The notes: generated by a model not told the origin, from the sequence alone. Shown: positions 1-10,276, counted from the first letter of the stretch. The stretch is 43,408 bases of DNA from GN02-872 sp963518665 (GCA_963518665.1 CAUQKR010000006.1:1-43408), one strand, 5' to 3'. Made by a program: numbers and translations.

Positions 1-34
1 TAATAATAATAATAATGGGCTTTAAAAAGCTAGA
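1..34. repeat. short TAA triplet run at window edge
   Basis: The window opens with five TAA triplets in a row, followed by A/T-rich sequence running into the sod terminator. It gives stop codons in one frame and could be the tail of a gene lying outside the window. I see no gene in it. Confidence 0.4.
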
Positions 35-62
35 AAAAGACTAGAAAATTTTCTAGTCTTTT
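35..62. terminator. hairpin at the end of sod
   Basis: A perfect inverted repeat (AAAAGACTAGAAAA paired with TTTTCTAGTCTTTT) overlaps the sod stop codon. It has A and T tracts on both sides, so it could terminate transcription from either direction. Confidence 0.75.
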
Positions 63-631
63 AAATTATCATTTACAAAATCCCAGTTTATTATTTCAAA
101 ACAATTTGTTAAATATTTTTTTCTATCATTTCTTGTATCTATATAGTAAGCATGTTCCCAAACATCAACTCAAAATAAAATTTTATTTTCTGTATCTAGT
201 GGATTTCCAGCATTGCTATAATTTAAAATCTCAAGATTTCAGTTTTTGTTTAAAACAAGCCAAGTCCAACCAGAACCAAAATTATTAATCCCAGATTCTA
301 TAAATTTTTCTTTAAAATTTTCAAAATTTCAAAAATCTTTTTCTATTATTTTTGCTATTTCTCAAGTTGGAGTTTTTGTAGAATTTGGAGTCAAACATTT
401 CCAGAAAAATTCATGATTCCAAGCTTGAGCTGCATTATTAAACAAAGCTCCAGAACTATTTTTTACCACAAATTCTAAACTTTTTCATTCAAATTCTGTA
501 TCTTTTATCAGTAAATTCATTTTATCAAAATATGCTTGTAGATGTTTGTCGTAGTGAAAATTCATAGTTTCTTCAGAAATAAATGGTTCTAAAGCATTTT
601 TTGCAAAAGGTAAATCAGATTTTATAAACAT
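53..631 (-). CDS. sod: superoxide dismutase (Fe/Mn family)
   Basis: The 192-residue product should convert superoxide to peroxide and oxygen in the cytoplasm. It has the Fe/Mn-SOD order of metal ligands: a His in HYDKHLQAY near residue 28, a His in AWNHEFF, then DVWEHAYY near the C-terminus supplying Asp and His. FGSGWTWL lies before the last motif. Length is normal for the family. UGA codons are read as Gly, for example in TPTGEIAKI. The start is the only ATG before MFIKSDLPFAKNALEP, and no Shine-Dalgarno is seen. It ends in TAG, which is rare here. Whether the metal is Fe or Mn cannot be told. Monocistronic between two hairpins. Confidence 0.95.
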
Positions 632-649
632 TTTTTTTAGTTAAAAAAT

Positions 650-681
650 AAAAATAACTATAAAAATTATAGTTATTTTTA
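650..681. terminator. hairpin between opgB-like gene and sod
   Basis: An AAATAACTATA / TATAGTTATTT inverted repeat with flanking A and T runs lies just past the stop of the OpgB-like gene. It probably ends the leftward four-gene cluster. Confidence 0.7.
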
Positions 682-694
682 GGTTTTTAGCAAA

Positions 695-2419
695 TTATTT
701 TCAAAATAAATTATGTATTATTTCTTCATAATTTATTTTTCAGCTTTTTTCAAAACATTTTCTATTATCTTTTCAATAAGTTGCACAAAAAGTTCAATTT
801 GTATAAAATGATAAAAATAGAGAGTTTTTTTCTTTTTTATCGGTTAAATTTCAAGAATCTTTATCTTCCCAAAGAATTTTTTCTGTATCTTTAGTTTTTC
901 CTATAAAAATCAAAGCAGGAAATCAGATATTTTTTCAATTTATAAAAATTTTTTTATTTTCTAAATTAAAAGAAATTCCGTTTTTTATGCTTGGATAAGA
1001 CCAAAATTTTTCAAATTCATTTTTATTTTGTCTTAAAATTTTATTTGTTAAACTTATAGTTTTTTCAGAAAATAAATTTACTCAATATCAAAGTTTTTCT
1101 AAATTAAATCCCATAGAATTTAAAACTGTAACTCAAATATCAAGAGTTGTTCATTTTTTTTCGATTTTTTGTTTTTTTCAATCCAAAATCAAAAATAAAT
1201 TTTTTCTATCATTTTGATATTTATTCAAAATTTCTACAGAATTATTGTTATTCATAGCTAAATGATCAGAAACTAACACAATTGTTGTATTTTCAGAATT
1301 TTTTTCAGCTTGAATTTTTTTGATAAATTCTCAAATCAAAAAATCAGAACATTTATAAGAGTTTAACATTGAAGGTTCTAAATTTGTTTTGGGGCAAGTT
1401 TTTGAAACAAAATTATCGTTTCAGTGAGTATCCAAAGTCAGCATAAATAAAGCAAATTTTTCATTTTTTGAATTCAATTCTTTGTATTTTTCAAAAGCAA
1501 GGTTTAGAGTTTCATTATCATAAAGTCACCATTCATTTTCAGAATCTCTATTTTTTAATTTTTTTTCAAGTTCTTTTTTTCATTCTATACTATTAAAAGA
1601 GTGAGTTTTATAGAAATTTCATTTTCAAGCAAATGATAAATCTGCTCATCACATATAATTCAGATTATATCAATATTTTTTTAAAAAGTCTCACATACAA
1701 AAAGCTCCAGGCAAAAAATCCTCGATTCAATGCATAGAGTTTCCTCCTCAACCAGAATTTATAAGTGGAGTTCAGCATTGTCAACCAACCATTCAAGCAA
1801 TTGTCCAGCTTGTTCAAAAAGCCATTTCCAGATTTTCAAAAGAAGTATTTTCTTCTCTTAGTTTTTGTAAATTTTGGGCTAAACCAGGAAAAATATTTTC
1901 ATCTAAATAAAGTTTTTCAAAACTTTCTAGATAAATAAAAACTAAATTTTTTGTATTTTCTACTTTTTTATCAGTTTTTGGGATTTCATATTTTATGTCA
2001 GTTTTTGCTTCTATAAAAGAAAAATATCACATATCATAAAAATTTTTGAAAATCGGATGAAATCAAAAACTAGTCAAAATAAAAATAAAGAAAATTATTT
2101 TTGAAGTTTTTTTCTCAAAAAATTTTTTTAGTTTAAAAATTCAAAATAAAGATAAAAAGTATAAAATTATTGGGGCTAAAATAATAAAAATTATTTTATA
2201 ATCAGAGCCTACTCAAGCTCATTCTAATCAGTAAAATAGGTGATAAATAACAGATTCATCTATTCATTTTCAAGTAAAATAATATCAAGCTAAAAAAAGT
2301 ATTGATATTAAAAAATAAATTGTATTTAAAATACAAAAAAACACCAAAAATCATTTTGTTTTTGGTATTAAAAAATAAGCTAAAACTAGTAATATAATGC
2401 TAAAAACTAATGTAATCAT
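695..2419 (-). CDS. OpgB/MdoB-like phosphoglycerol transferase (alkaline-phosphatase/sulfatase fold)
   Basis: A 574-residue membrane enzyme expected to move phosphoglycerol groups onto an envelope glycan outside the membrane. The first ~150 residues hold hydrophobic helices (MITLVFSIILLVLAYFL and others). The catalytic domain shows VFIYLESFEK (metal-binding Glu), GTSWTIAGMVGGQCG with the likely Thr nucleophile, FLPGAFCMGDFLKKYGYNL, YMGGADLSFAGKGNFYKTH, LTLDTHGND and VLVSDHLAM. These match the E. coli OpgB branch better than LtaS. It starts 2 nt after the lipoprotein stop and closes the ruvB-femAB-lipoprotein cluster. The acceptor in this organism is unknown; whether it makes osmoregulated glucans or a teichoic-acid-like polymer cannot be told. 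Confidence 0.88.
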
Positions 2420-2421
2420 AA

Positions 2422-2760
2422 TTAAATATTTATATAATTTTTTTCTATTATTTCTCCTGATTGGATAAAAACAGAGCAAGCTTCATTTGAAAAATCTCCA
2501 TAATAATATGAAGTAATATCAGAATTTTGAGATAAAAGTTTAGGAACTCAATTTTCTTTTTTAAATTCTTCAAAATTTTTTCATTTTATTGCTTTGTCAC
2601 AAATATTTTTTATATTTGAAATAATTGTTGTTGTATTTTTTATAATAGCTCAAGTTTGCTCTAGTTGTTCTTCTTTTCAAGTGTTTGAATCTTCTAAAAT
2701 AGCTTCATTATTTCCACAAGAAAACAAGAATAAAAGACTAAGGATCAAGATTTTTTTCAT
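2422..2760 (-). CDS. small lipoprotein, unknown function
   Basis: A 112-residue protein with a lipoprotein signal: MKKILILSLLFLFSCGNN, where LFSC is the lipobox and Cys15 the likely lipidated residue. The rest is hydrophilic, with two further Cys (NICDK and EACSV) that could form a disulfide outside the cell. I do not recognise the mature domain. It sits 2 nt after the FemAB-like gene and 2 nt before the OpgB-like gene, so it is probably co-translated with them and may work in the same envelope step. Confidence 0.85.
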
Positions 2761-2762
2761 AA

Positions 2763-3662
2763 TTATTTTTTTAATTTTCTTAAAAATTTTATCAAAAAAT
2801 AGTAAAATTTTTTATTTATAAATAAATAACTTTCAGAAACTATTTTTGCTTTTTTTGTAAATTTTAGTTTAAAATCAGTAACTCAAGCTAAAGGAGATTT
2901 TTCATCTCACAGATCTGAAACTCACAAGAAATCATAAATTTTACAATTTTGATTTTTTGCTATTTTTATAGCTTCCCATTGCAATAAATACGGAGCCATA
3001 ATATTTCTGTATTTTTTATTTGAAGTTGAAGCTCAATAATAATAAATTGCAACATCATCTAAAAAAGTAAAAATTCAAGCAGAAATTATTTTTCATTCAA
3101 ATTTTGCAAAAAGTAATTTTGATTCTGAAATTTTTTTCAAAAATATTTTGTAAAAATTTAATGTGTTTCCAGAAAAATTGTCTCTAGAAGTTGTTTCTTT
3201 CATCAAATTATAAAAAATTTTTATATTTTCCTCAGTTTTTTCTGCTTCAAAAACTGTAACTCATTTTTTTTCAGCTAGACGAATATTATATCTTCATTTT
3301 GGTTTCATTTCAGCTAAAATCTCATTTTTATCTTTTGTTAAATCAATTAAAGCTGTAGAGTGAGTTATAAATTTTTTATAATATCATTTTTTCAATTCAG
3401 AAAAATTATAATCAAAATTTTTATCATAATTTATGTTTTCCATTTGAAAAAATAAAGATTTTTCTTGTTTACAAAGATTTTTTATTTTTTCTAGAATATC
3501 TTTTTCTATTTTTGAGAAATCAAGTCAAATAGAGAAAAGTCAGAATTGTCAAAAAGCTATTTTTCTTTTTTCTATAAAAATATTATCTATTTCCAAAATT
3601 TTTTCTATTTGTCAAGATTCTAAAAGCATTTCTTGCCATTTTTTTGTTTGCCAAATTGACAT
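2763..3662 (-). CDS. FemAB/FemX-family peptidyltransferase
   Basis: A 299-residue protein of the FemAB (GNAT-fold) family, whose members add amino acids from aminoacyl-tRNA to peptidoglycan precursors. Supporting segments are KPKGRYNIRLAEKKGV (around residue 145), the acetyltransferase-like core GKIISAGIFTFLDDVAIYYY and GASTSNKKYRNIMAPYLLQW, and YDFLGVSDLGDEKSPLAG near the end. It starts 2 nt after ruvB and is followed 2 nt later by a lipoprotein gene. The basic C-terminus (FLIKFLRKLKK) may sit on the membrane. Substrate amino acid unknown; if UGA-reading Gly-tRNA were a donor this would be notable, but nothing here shows that. Confidence 0.85.
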
Positions 3663-3664
3663 TT

Positions 3665-4684
3665 TTATTTTTTATTATTTTGTAAATGTTCTATTCAAGA
3701 AAATGTAATTTTTCTTCATCTTGGACTTCTTTCTATAAATCAAATTTGCAGTAAATAAGGTTCAACTACGTCTTCGATTGTAGATTCTTCTTCTCAAATC
3801 GATGAAGCTAAAGTGTTTAGTCAAACAGGTCAACCAGAAAAATTATTTAAAATCAAATTTAAATATTTTTTGTCTAGATAATCAAGTCAAAGTTCGTCAA
3901 TTCCTATATCATCAAAAATATTTTTTATAGTTTTTTTATCTTCTAAATTGTATCAAATGATTGAGTAATCTCTTATAATTTTTAATAATCTATTGGCTAT
4001 TCTTGGAGTTCATCTAGATTTTTTTGCGATATTTTCTAAAACAAATTTTGGAAAATTTAATTCAAGTTTTGAAGTATTATTTAAAATTATTTTTTCTAAA
4101 TCTTTTTCATTATAAAAATCTAATTTTAAAATATTTCAAAATCTATCTCTAAGAGGAGAAGAAAGAGCAGAAAGCCTAGTTGTAGCTCAAATCAAGCAAA
4201 ATTTTTTCAAAGGTAATTTTACACTTTGAGCTCAAGTTCAGCTTCAAACCATTATATCGATTGTGAAGTCTTCCATTGCAGTATATAAAATTTCTTCGAT
4301 TTGTGGTCTGATTCTATGTATTTCATCTATAAATAAAATATCTCATTCTTCAATATTTGACAAAATACTTACTAAATCTGATTGTTTTTCTATGGCTGGT
4401 CAACTTGTCGATTTTAAATTTCCTCAAACTTCATTTGCAATAATATTTGACAAAGTTGTTTTTCAAAGTCCAGGAGGACCATAAAATAAAATATGATCAA
4501 GAGGTTCATTTCTTATTTTTGCTGAAGAAATAGCTACATTTAGATGTTTTTTAATAGCTTCTTGTCAGACATAATCTTCAAGTTTTTCTGGTCTTAAAGC
4601 ATTTGAAAAAATATTTTTATCTATAGTTTTTTCTGTTGGAGTAACTATTCTATTCGTTTTTTGGTTTTTATTTGATTCTATCAT
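3665..4684 (-). CDS. ruvB: Holliday junction branch-migration helicase RuvB
   Basis: A 339-residue AAA+ motor that drives branch migration of Holliday junctions with RuvA. It shows LRPEKLEDYVGQEAIKKHL, Walker A YGPPGLGKTT (around residue 65; Gly before Lys is UGA), Walker B LFIDEIHRI, sensor LIGATTRLSAL with the arginine finger region SSPLRDRFG, and the C-terminal winged-helix segment ending GFIERSPRGRKITFS. Length matches bacterial RuvB. It is the first gene of a leftward cluster with 2-nt gaps and is far from ruvA (28406-28996). A 125-nt divergent spacer separates it from def. Confidence 0.97.
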
Positions 4685-4809
4685 TTTTTTATATTAAAAG
4701 AAATTTTATCTTATTTTATATATTTTTTTAAAAAAATAAAGAAATTTTTGCAAAATAAAAAAAATATCTATAATATAATTATATATTTTAGAAAATAATT
4801 TTGATAAAT
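4685..4809. promoter_or_regulatory. divergent intergenic region, ruvB / def
   Basis: This 125-nt A/T-only stretch separates two divergent start codons and must hold both promoters. TATAAT-like boxes occur on both strands (for example TATAATATAATTATA around 4770-4785), too redundant to assign a single site. No Shine-Dalgarno precedes either gene. Confidence 0.5.
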
Positions 4810-5277
4810 ATGTTAAAAATAGAGATTTGAAAGGATAATAAAATTTTGAGAACAGTTGCAAAAGAAGTTTCACTTTCTGAAATGTGAGAAGCAATAAAAT
4901 TATGAAAAGAAATGTTGAAATATGTAAAAAATCCAGATAATGGTTGAGTTTGACTTGCTGCTCCACAAGTTTGAAAATCTGTGAGAGTTATAATTGTAAG
5001 CTTATTAAAAGACTGGGAAGATGAAAATTTTAAAACAATTATGATGATAAATCCAGAAATTTTAGAACATTCAGAATCAACTTGTGTTGAGGAAGAATGA
5101 TGTTTATCTCTTCCTGGAGAAAAATGACCAGTTTCAAGATATAACTCTATAAAAGTTTCATTTATTGATGAAAAAAAATCAAAAAAAATTTTGATTTTAT
5201 CTGGGGTTTCAGCTAGAATTGTTCAACATGAAATTGATCATTTAAACTGAATTTTATTTACAGATTATGCTAAATAA
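4810..5277 (+). CDS. def: peptide deformylase
   Basis: A 155-residue metalloenzyme that removes the formyl group from nascent proteins. All three family motifs are present: GGVGLAAPQV (motif 1, near residue 43), EEEGCLSLPGE with the metal-binding Cys (near 95), and QHEIDHLNGILF with the two metal-binding His and the catalytic Glu (near 138). Several motif glycines are UGA. Single gene ended by a hairpin shared with the convergent pilin-like gene. Confidence 0.97.
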
Positions 5278-5305
5278 AAAAGACTAAAAAATTTAGTCTT
5301 TTTTA
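5277..5305. terminator. bidirectional terminator def / pilin-like gene
   Basis: AAAAAGACTAAA paired with TTTAGTCTTTTT lies between convergent genes and overlaps the stop codon of the gene at 5303. Confidence 0.8.
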
Positions 5306-5719
5306 TTTGGTTTCTGTAGTATTATCTACTTTTGAAAAAAGAAATTGATTTATTACAAAATCTGTTATCATATAGGCTGAAAATATTACAACCATTCAAA
5401 TAGCGGCTCTTATAATAATTGTTTTTCATTTTTTTACTTTTGAATCTTCATTTAAGGCACTAAAAATTTGCCAAGCTCAATAAATTCAATATATTACTGA
5501 AACAAAGAATAAAAATCAAAGTAAATAAATAATCCCATCTGTTATCAAAGTTGGTAAATCTTTTGTTCAACTTATTTTTTTTGTATCACTAGTTGTGTTT
5601 GATTCTAAGCAAAAAGGATCTTGTTTCTGATCACAAATTGTATTTTCAGCAGAAAAAGCATTTCCTACTAATCAGAAAATGCTTAATGCTAAAATTATGC
5701 TTGTTAGTAATTTTCTCAT
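5303..5719 (-). CDS. pilin-like two-helix secreted membrane protein (minor partner)
   Basis: A 138-residue protein with a signal peptide (MRKLLTSIILALSIFGLVGNAFSA), a short polar segment with two Cys (ENTICDQKQDPFCLES), then two hydrophobic helices (GIIYLLGFLFFVSVIYGIYGAW and IIIRAAIGMVVIFSAYMI) separated by a charged loop. It shares the layout and the IIIRA-G-F-Y-I pattern with its downstream neighbour 11 nt away, as in T4SS_pilin / VirB2-TrbC-like proteins common in CPR bacteria. Of nine glycines, seven are UGA, unlike the neighbour, so it is probably less expressed. Assignment rests on layout and pattern, not a clear signature. Confidence 0.7.
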
Positions 5720-5730
5720 TTTTATTTTTA

Positions 5731-6111
5731 TTAAGAACTAGCACCAGTTGAGAATAGAGAACTGATAACAAAGCTCATAATCATATAAATAGAGAACACA
5801 GCAACTAGACCTAAACAAGCTCTGATAATAATAGATTTACCAGTTTTAACTTTATCTTCATCTCCAGCAGCAGTTAATATGTTAAAAGCTCAATATAAAC
5901 CAATAACAACTGCAACTAAAAGTAAGAAACCAGTTAAATAACTAATCCATGAAGTGATTTGTTTATCTAAAGTTTGACCACCGTAGTTAAACGATCCCGC
6001 ATCATTATTTCTTGTAAAGTTAGATGAAGAACCTGCAGCTAAAGCAACTTGGCTAATAGCTAATGCACCTAGACCTAATCCAGCTTTAATTGTATTTTTC
6101 ATTTTTTTCAT
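5731..6111 (-). CDS. pilin-like two-helix secreted membrane protein (probable major subunit)
   Basis: 126 residues: signal peptide (to about LAISQVALAA), a Gly/Asn/Ser-rich stretch (GSSSNFTRNNDAGSFNYGG), helix ISYLTGFLLLVAVVIGLYGAF, a polar loop (TAAGDEDKVKTGK) and helix IIIRACLGLVAVFSIYMIMSFVI. This matches the VirB2/TrbC or T4SS_pilin layout. Only one of 14 glycines is UGA; the rest are mostly GGT, and codon choice is visibly richer in G and C than in neighbouring genes. I take this as a sign of high expression, as expected for a fibre subunit. A second ATG at codon 4 is an alternative start. It leads a two-gene unit with 5303-5719. A VirD4-like ATPase lies at 32261-34693. Confidence 0.72.
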
Positions 6112-6262
6112 ATAAAATATTATTACTAATAAAATACAATTAAATTATAACAAAAATTTTTTAAAAATGCAAAAATTTTGATAGTTTTTTAAAAAAATTG
6201 CAAAAATAAAAAAAATAGTTATCTTATATAAAAATAAAAAATACTTATATAAAAATAAAAAT
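6112..6262. promoter_or_regulatory. divergent intergenic region, pilin unit / O-methyltransferase
   Basis: A 151-nt A/T-rich spacer between divergent genes. On the minus strand a TTATAATTTAATTG stretch around 6140-6150 is a plausible -10 region for the strongly biased pilin gene. No Shine-Dalgarno is seen on either side. Confidence 0.45.
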
Positions 6263-6820
6263 ATGGATAGAGAAAAATTTTTGTTTGATCTAAAAGAATA
6301 TTGAGTTCAAAATGAAATTCCAAATATTTCTATGACAAATGCAAAATTTTTGAGAGATTTGATAAATATTTGAAATGTAAAAAATATGCTAGAAATCTGA
6401 ACAGCAAACGGTTTTTCAACTATAAATTTTGCAATAGAACTTGAAAAAAATAATTGAAAAATTACAACTATAGAATTTTCTGAAAATTCTCATAACCTAG
6501 CTAAACAAAACTTTTTAAAAGTTTGACTTGAAAATATAATAAATCCTATTTGGTGAAATGCTCTTGATGTTATCCCAAAGCAAATAGATGAAAGTTTTGA
6601 TTTTATTTTTATAGATGGAATGAAAAGAAGAACAGTTGATTTTCTTAGATTATCTTTACCAAAATTGGAAAAATGAGGTTTTATAATTATAGATGATGTT
6701 ATAAAATTTAAAGAAAAAATGGTTTGACTTTATGAATTTTTGGAAGATCAAAAAATATCCTTCAATATTATTCCTATAGATTTAGATGATTGAATAATGA
6801 TGATTTTAAAACAAAATTAA
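6263..6820 (+). CDS. class I SAM-dependent O-methyltransferase
   Basis: A 185-residue methyltransferase of the catechol/caffeoyl-CoA O-methyltransferase-like group. The SAM-binding loop is MLEIGTANGFSTINFA (around residue 47), followed by the acidic strand ITTIEFSEN. FDFIFIDGMKR supplies the strand-4 motif, and GGFIIIDDVIKF the metal/substrate region. Small-molecule substrate unknown. It stands alone between the divergent pilin unit and the M23 gene, with a 64-nt gap after it. Confidence 0.82.
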
Positions 6821-6884
6821 AACTTGAAAAAAATTTTTTTTCTATATAATTATACAATAATAAAAATTATAATTTTAGATAAAT

Positions 6885-8015
6885 ATGTCAAAGATAAAAA
6901 TATTTTTTTCAACTATTTTTTTATTCATTTTAGCTTTGTGACTTGGTTATGGGCTAGTTTTTGCTTGACCTTTAACTTGAAAAGATGAATTAATTTCTTA
7001 TACAAAAAATATATTTAAAGATTCAGAAAATCTTTCAAAAAATAATATAATTTTGATTTCTAGTAGTGATCCAAAAGATTTTAATGTTTTTTGAGATTGT
7101 TCTTTAACTTGAAAATATTTGAATTCTAATTGAAAAAATCATATTTTTGAAATAGATTTATGAGATAAAAATTGTTCACAAAAATCCTTAAAGATTTATT
7201 TCAAAAATTATTATAAAACTCTCACTTATGATTTTAATATAATTTCAGATTATGATTTATATTACAAATATTTAGATTATTCTACAGAAGATTTAAAAAA
7301 TATTTCTACTTGAATAGAAAAACAACTTTTAGTTTACAAAAACAATTCTGAAATAGAAAAACCTACTTTGAGAGTGATTGAAGAATTGAATTATTTAGAT
7401 TCTATTTTTAGAAAAATTTTAGAAAATAGAGAAAAAAAATATTTACTTCCAGTAAAATGATTTAAATTTTCTACAAGAGAAACAAAAGTTCCAAATTCTC
7501 TTAGACCTTATAGAAATAATTATACTGATTGAATTCATCATGGTTGGGATTTTGATGCAAAAATTTGAACTCCAGTTGAAGCTCTTGATGATGGAATTAT
7601 TATCAGAGTTGTTCGTGGATTTAAAAATGAAAATTTTCTAAAAATCAAAAAATCAAATGTAACAGAAAAAGATAAATTGACAAATTTAGATATTTTGAGA
7701 TGAAATCAAATTTGGATAAAGACAAGTAAATGAGATGTTGCTTTTTATTCACATTTAGATTATATTGCTGATGGAATAAAACCTTGAGTTGTAGTAAAAA
7801 AATGACAACTTGTTTGAAAAGTTTGAATAACTTGAGTTCCAGAAGTCGGATATAAAGATTCACATTTACATTTAGCTATTCATAAAAATCCACTTGATAC
7901 TTCAAAAGCTTGAAGTTATTCTTTTTTGGATATTATGGCTTGGCCTTGGTATTATAAAGGACAAAATGCAAAATATATGCTAGAAATACAATCAAAAGTT
8001 TTCGAACTTAATTAA
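6885..8015 (+). CDS. secreted M23 (LytM/LasA) peptidase
   Basis: A 376-residue protein with an N-terminal signal or anchor (IFLFILALGLGYGLVFAG), a ~170-residue unrecognised stretch with short helices, then an M23 zinc peptidase domain. Zinc ligands appear in HHGWDFD (near residue 218) and HLHLAIH (near 326), with the typical GTPVEALDDGIIIRV and AFYSHLDYI between them. Such enzymes cut peptidoglycan cross-bridges, in self during division or in another cell. The catalytic residues look complete, so I expect an active enzyme. It is followed by a strong terminator and has a TATAAT at 6845-6850. Confidence 0.9.
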
Positions 8016-8040
8016 AAGAATGAAAAATCATTCTTTTTTA
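8014..8040 (+). terminator. terminator after M23 peptidase
   Basis: AAAAGAATGA / TCATTCTTTT stem with an AAAA loop and trailing T run, starting inside the stop codon. Confidence 0.85.
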
Positions 8041-8106
8041 TTTTTGAAAAAATATTTTACAAAAGTATTTTTTTTGTTAAAATAAGCAAAGTAAAAAATA
8101 AAAAAT

Positions 8107-8571
8107 ATGAAAATGTTAAAAAATACACAAATTACAAAGAATAAAAAAGCATATTTTGATTATGATATAATTGAGACTTGGGAGGCTTGAGTTGAACTTA
8201 AATGATACGAAGTAAAAAGTGTTAGACTTTGACATGTAAATCTAAAATGAAGTTTTCTCTCGATTATAAACGGAGAACTTTTTGTAAAAAATATGCATGT
8301 GACTCCTTGGAAAACACTTCCAAATAAACAAGCAATCGAATCAAACAGAGAAAGGAAAATTTTTTTGCATAAAAAAACTATTTCTTATCTGTCGGTTAAG
8401 TCAAAAGAAGCTTGATTTTCTATAATTCCTTTGGAGCTTTATTTTTCTTGAAGTTTAATAAAAATGAGAGTTTGACTTGTAAAATGAAGAAAAGCTTATG
8501 AGAAAAAACAAATTTTAAAGGAAAGAAGTATGGAAAAGGAAGCAAAAATTGCAATGAAAAAATATTTTTAA
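8107..8571 (+). CDS. smpB: SsrA-binding protein SmpB
   Basis: A 154-residue partner of tmRNA that rescues stalled ribosomes. Hallmarks: NKKAYFDYDIIETWEAGVEL, GYEVKSVRLGHVNLKGSF, the LPNKQAIESNRERKIFLHKK segment, and the basic C-terminal tail KGRKAYEKKQILKER. UGA supplies several conserved Gly (EAGVELKG). A second in-frame ATG two codons in is possible. No tmRNA gene was found in the window. Confidence 0.96.
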
Positions 8572-8632
8572 AATTGCTAAAAATAAAAAAAATTATATAA
8601 TTAAGAAAAATTTACATTTTAAAATTTTTAAT

Positions 8633-9892
8633 ATGTTAGATATAAAAATTATCAGAAATCAAACAGATTTAGTAAAAGATATTATTTCAAAAAGAAATAT
8701 GAATCTTGATGTTGAAGCTTTTTTAGATTTGGATGCTAAAAAACTTGATTTAATTCAAAAAACAGATGAATTAAGAGAATTAAAAAATAAAGTTAGTAAA
8801 GAAATTCCAACTTTGACTTGAGATGAAAAACAAAAAAAATTGGAAGAAATGAAATTAGTTTCTGAAAAATTAAAAACTCTAGAAGAAGAACAAAAAAATA
8901 TTGAAAAATCTTGGGAAGAAATGTATTATAAATTTCCAAATTTACTTGATGAAACAACTGCAATTTGACCAACAGATGAAGATTGAGTTGTAGAATATAC
9001 TTTTAAAGAACCTACAAAATTTGATTTTGAGCCAAAAGCTCACTATGAAATTTGAGAACAAAAAGGTTGGATTGATGCAGAAAAATGATCAGAAATTTCT
9101 GGTTCTAGATTTTGGTACTTAAAATGAGAATTAGTTTTATTGCAATTTGCAATTATAAATTTTGTAATTACAAAATTGATTTCAAAATGATTTACTCCTA
9201 TTTTACCTCCAGTTTTGGTAAAAGAAAGAGCAATGTTTTGAACATGATTTTTTCCAGCAGGAGAAGATGGAATTTATGCTGTAAATCCAGGAGAAGATGA
9301 TTTATTTTTAGTTGGTACTTCAGAAGTTCCTGTTACTTCTTACCATGCTTGAGAAACTCTAGAATTATCTTCACCTAAAAGGTATGTAGCTTACAGCCCT
9401 TGTTTTAGAAGAGAGGCTTGAAGTGCTTGAAAAGATATGAGATGAATTTTGAGATGACATCAATTTGATAAAGTAGAAATGGTTGTTTTTTGTAAACCAG
9501 AAGAATCTAGAAAAATGCATGATTTTATGGTTTCTATCGAACAAGAAGTTTGGGAAGATTTATGAATTCCATATCAAAAAGTAAATATTGCAAGTGGAGA
9601 TCTATGAAATCCAGCTATGAAAAAATATGATTTAGAAGCATGGATGCCAGGTCAACAAAAATATAGAGAAGTTACAAGTTGTAGTAATGTTTGAGAATTC
9701 CAAAGTAGAAGACTTGGTATAAAATACAAAGATGAAAATGGTAAATCTCAATTTGTTCATACTTTGAATGGAACAGTTTCAGCTATTTGAAGATGTTTAA
9801 TTGCAATAATTGAAAATTATCAAACAAAAGAAGGAAATGTAAAAATTCCAGAAGTCTTGATTCCATTTATGTGAGGTAAAAAAGAAATTTAA
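8633..9892 (+). CDS. serS: seryl-tRNA synthetase
   Basis: A 419-residue class II synthetase. The N-terminal ~110 residues form the long coiled-coil arm (FLDLDAKKLDLIQKTDELRE onward). The catalytic core has the motif 2 region YSPCFRREAGSAGKDMRGI, followed by HQFDKVEMVVFCKPEE, then EVTSCSNVGEFQSRR and motif 3 around HTLNGTVSAIGRCLIAIIEN. Family length is normal. The start is the first ATG after a 61-nt A/T spacer, with no Shine-Dalgarno; MLDIKIIRNQ is a typical SerRS start. Confidence 0.97.
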
Positions 9893-9914
9893 TTTATTAT
9901 TTTTTCTATAAAAT

Positions 9915-10127
9915 ATGAATCTAAAAGAAGAATTTTTGAGTTTTATGAATTTTGAATCTATAAATGAAGAAAATTTTAAAAGAATAATAAAACTTCTAAA
10001 AAGCCTTTGATGGGATGAAAAAATTTTTGTTTATGATGAAAAATTATTAAAAGAAAATTTTTATAAAAATAGTGTAAAAAAATTCTTCAATTTTTGAGAA
10101 AAAATGTATAAATTTATAGAAAAATAA
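9915..10127 (+). CDS. small hypothetical protein
   Basis: A 70-residue, Lys/Glu/Phe-rich protein 22 nt after serS and before a strong terminator, so probably co-transcribed with serS. Two UGA codons are read as Gly (KSLGWDE, NFGEKM). No signal peptide, helix or motif is recognised. Confidence 0.6.
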
Positions 10128-10136
10128 TTGTTTTTT

Positions 10137-10173
10137 AAAAAGTATTTTGATTTTAGAATCAAAATACTTTTTT
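10137..10173 (+). terminator. terminator after serS unit
   Basis: A 15-bp stem (AAAAAGTATTTTGATT and its complement) with a short loop and a T run isolates the giant gene from upstream transcription. Confidence 0.85.
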
Positions 10174-10276
10174 GTTAAAAAAATTAGCACAATAAATGAA
10201 AAAATAACTTGTAAAATGTTAAAAAATTGTTAAAATATAAGTAAATTTATTTTATTTTTAGCTTATTTTTTTCTTT
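10174..10276 (+). promoter_or_regulatory. promoter and leader region of the giant gene
   Basis: Contains TTGTAA (10209-10214) and TAAAAT with a 16-nt spacer, a fair -35/-10 pair, then a T-rich leader without Shine-Dalgarno up to the ATG. Confidence 0.4.

Noticed and set aside
2594..2821. Plus-strand hydrophobic 75-codon frame
   Set aside because: Antisense to the lipoprotein gene, which has a lipobox and 2-nt spacing to both neighbours.
4706..4966. Minus-strand hydrophobic reading frame over the start of def
   Set aside because: It is the reverse shadow of the deformylase gene and the A/T-rich spacer; Lys/Phe/Tyr/Ile content is what antisense A/T DNA gives.
8572..8632. tmRNA or other RNA next to smpB
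   Set aside because: The 61-nt spacer is A/T-only with no stable fold and is far too short for tmRNA.
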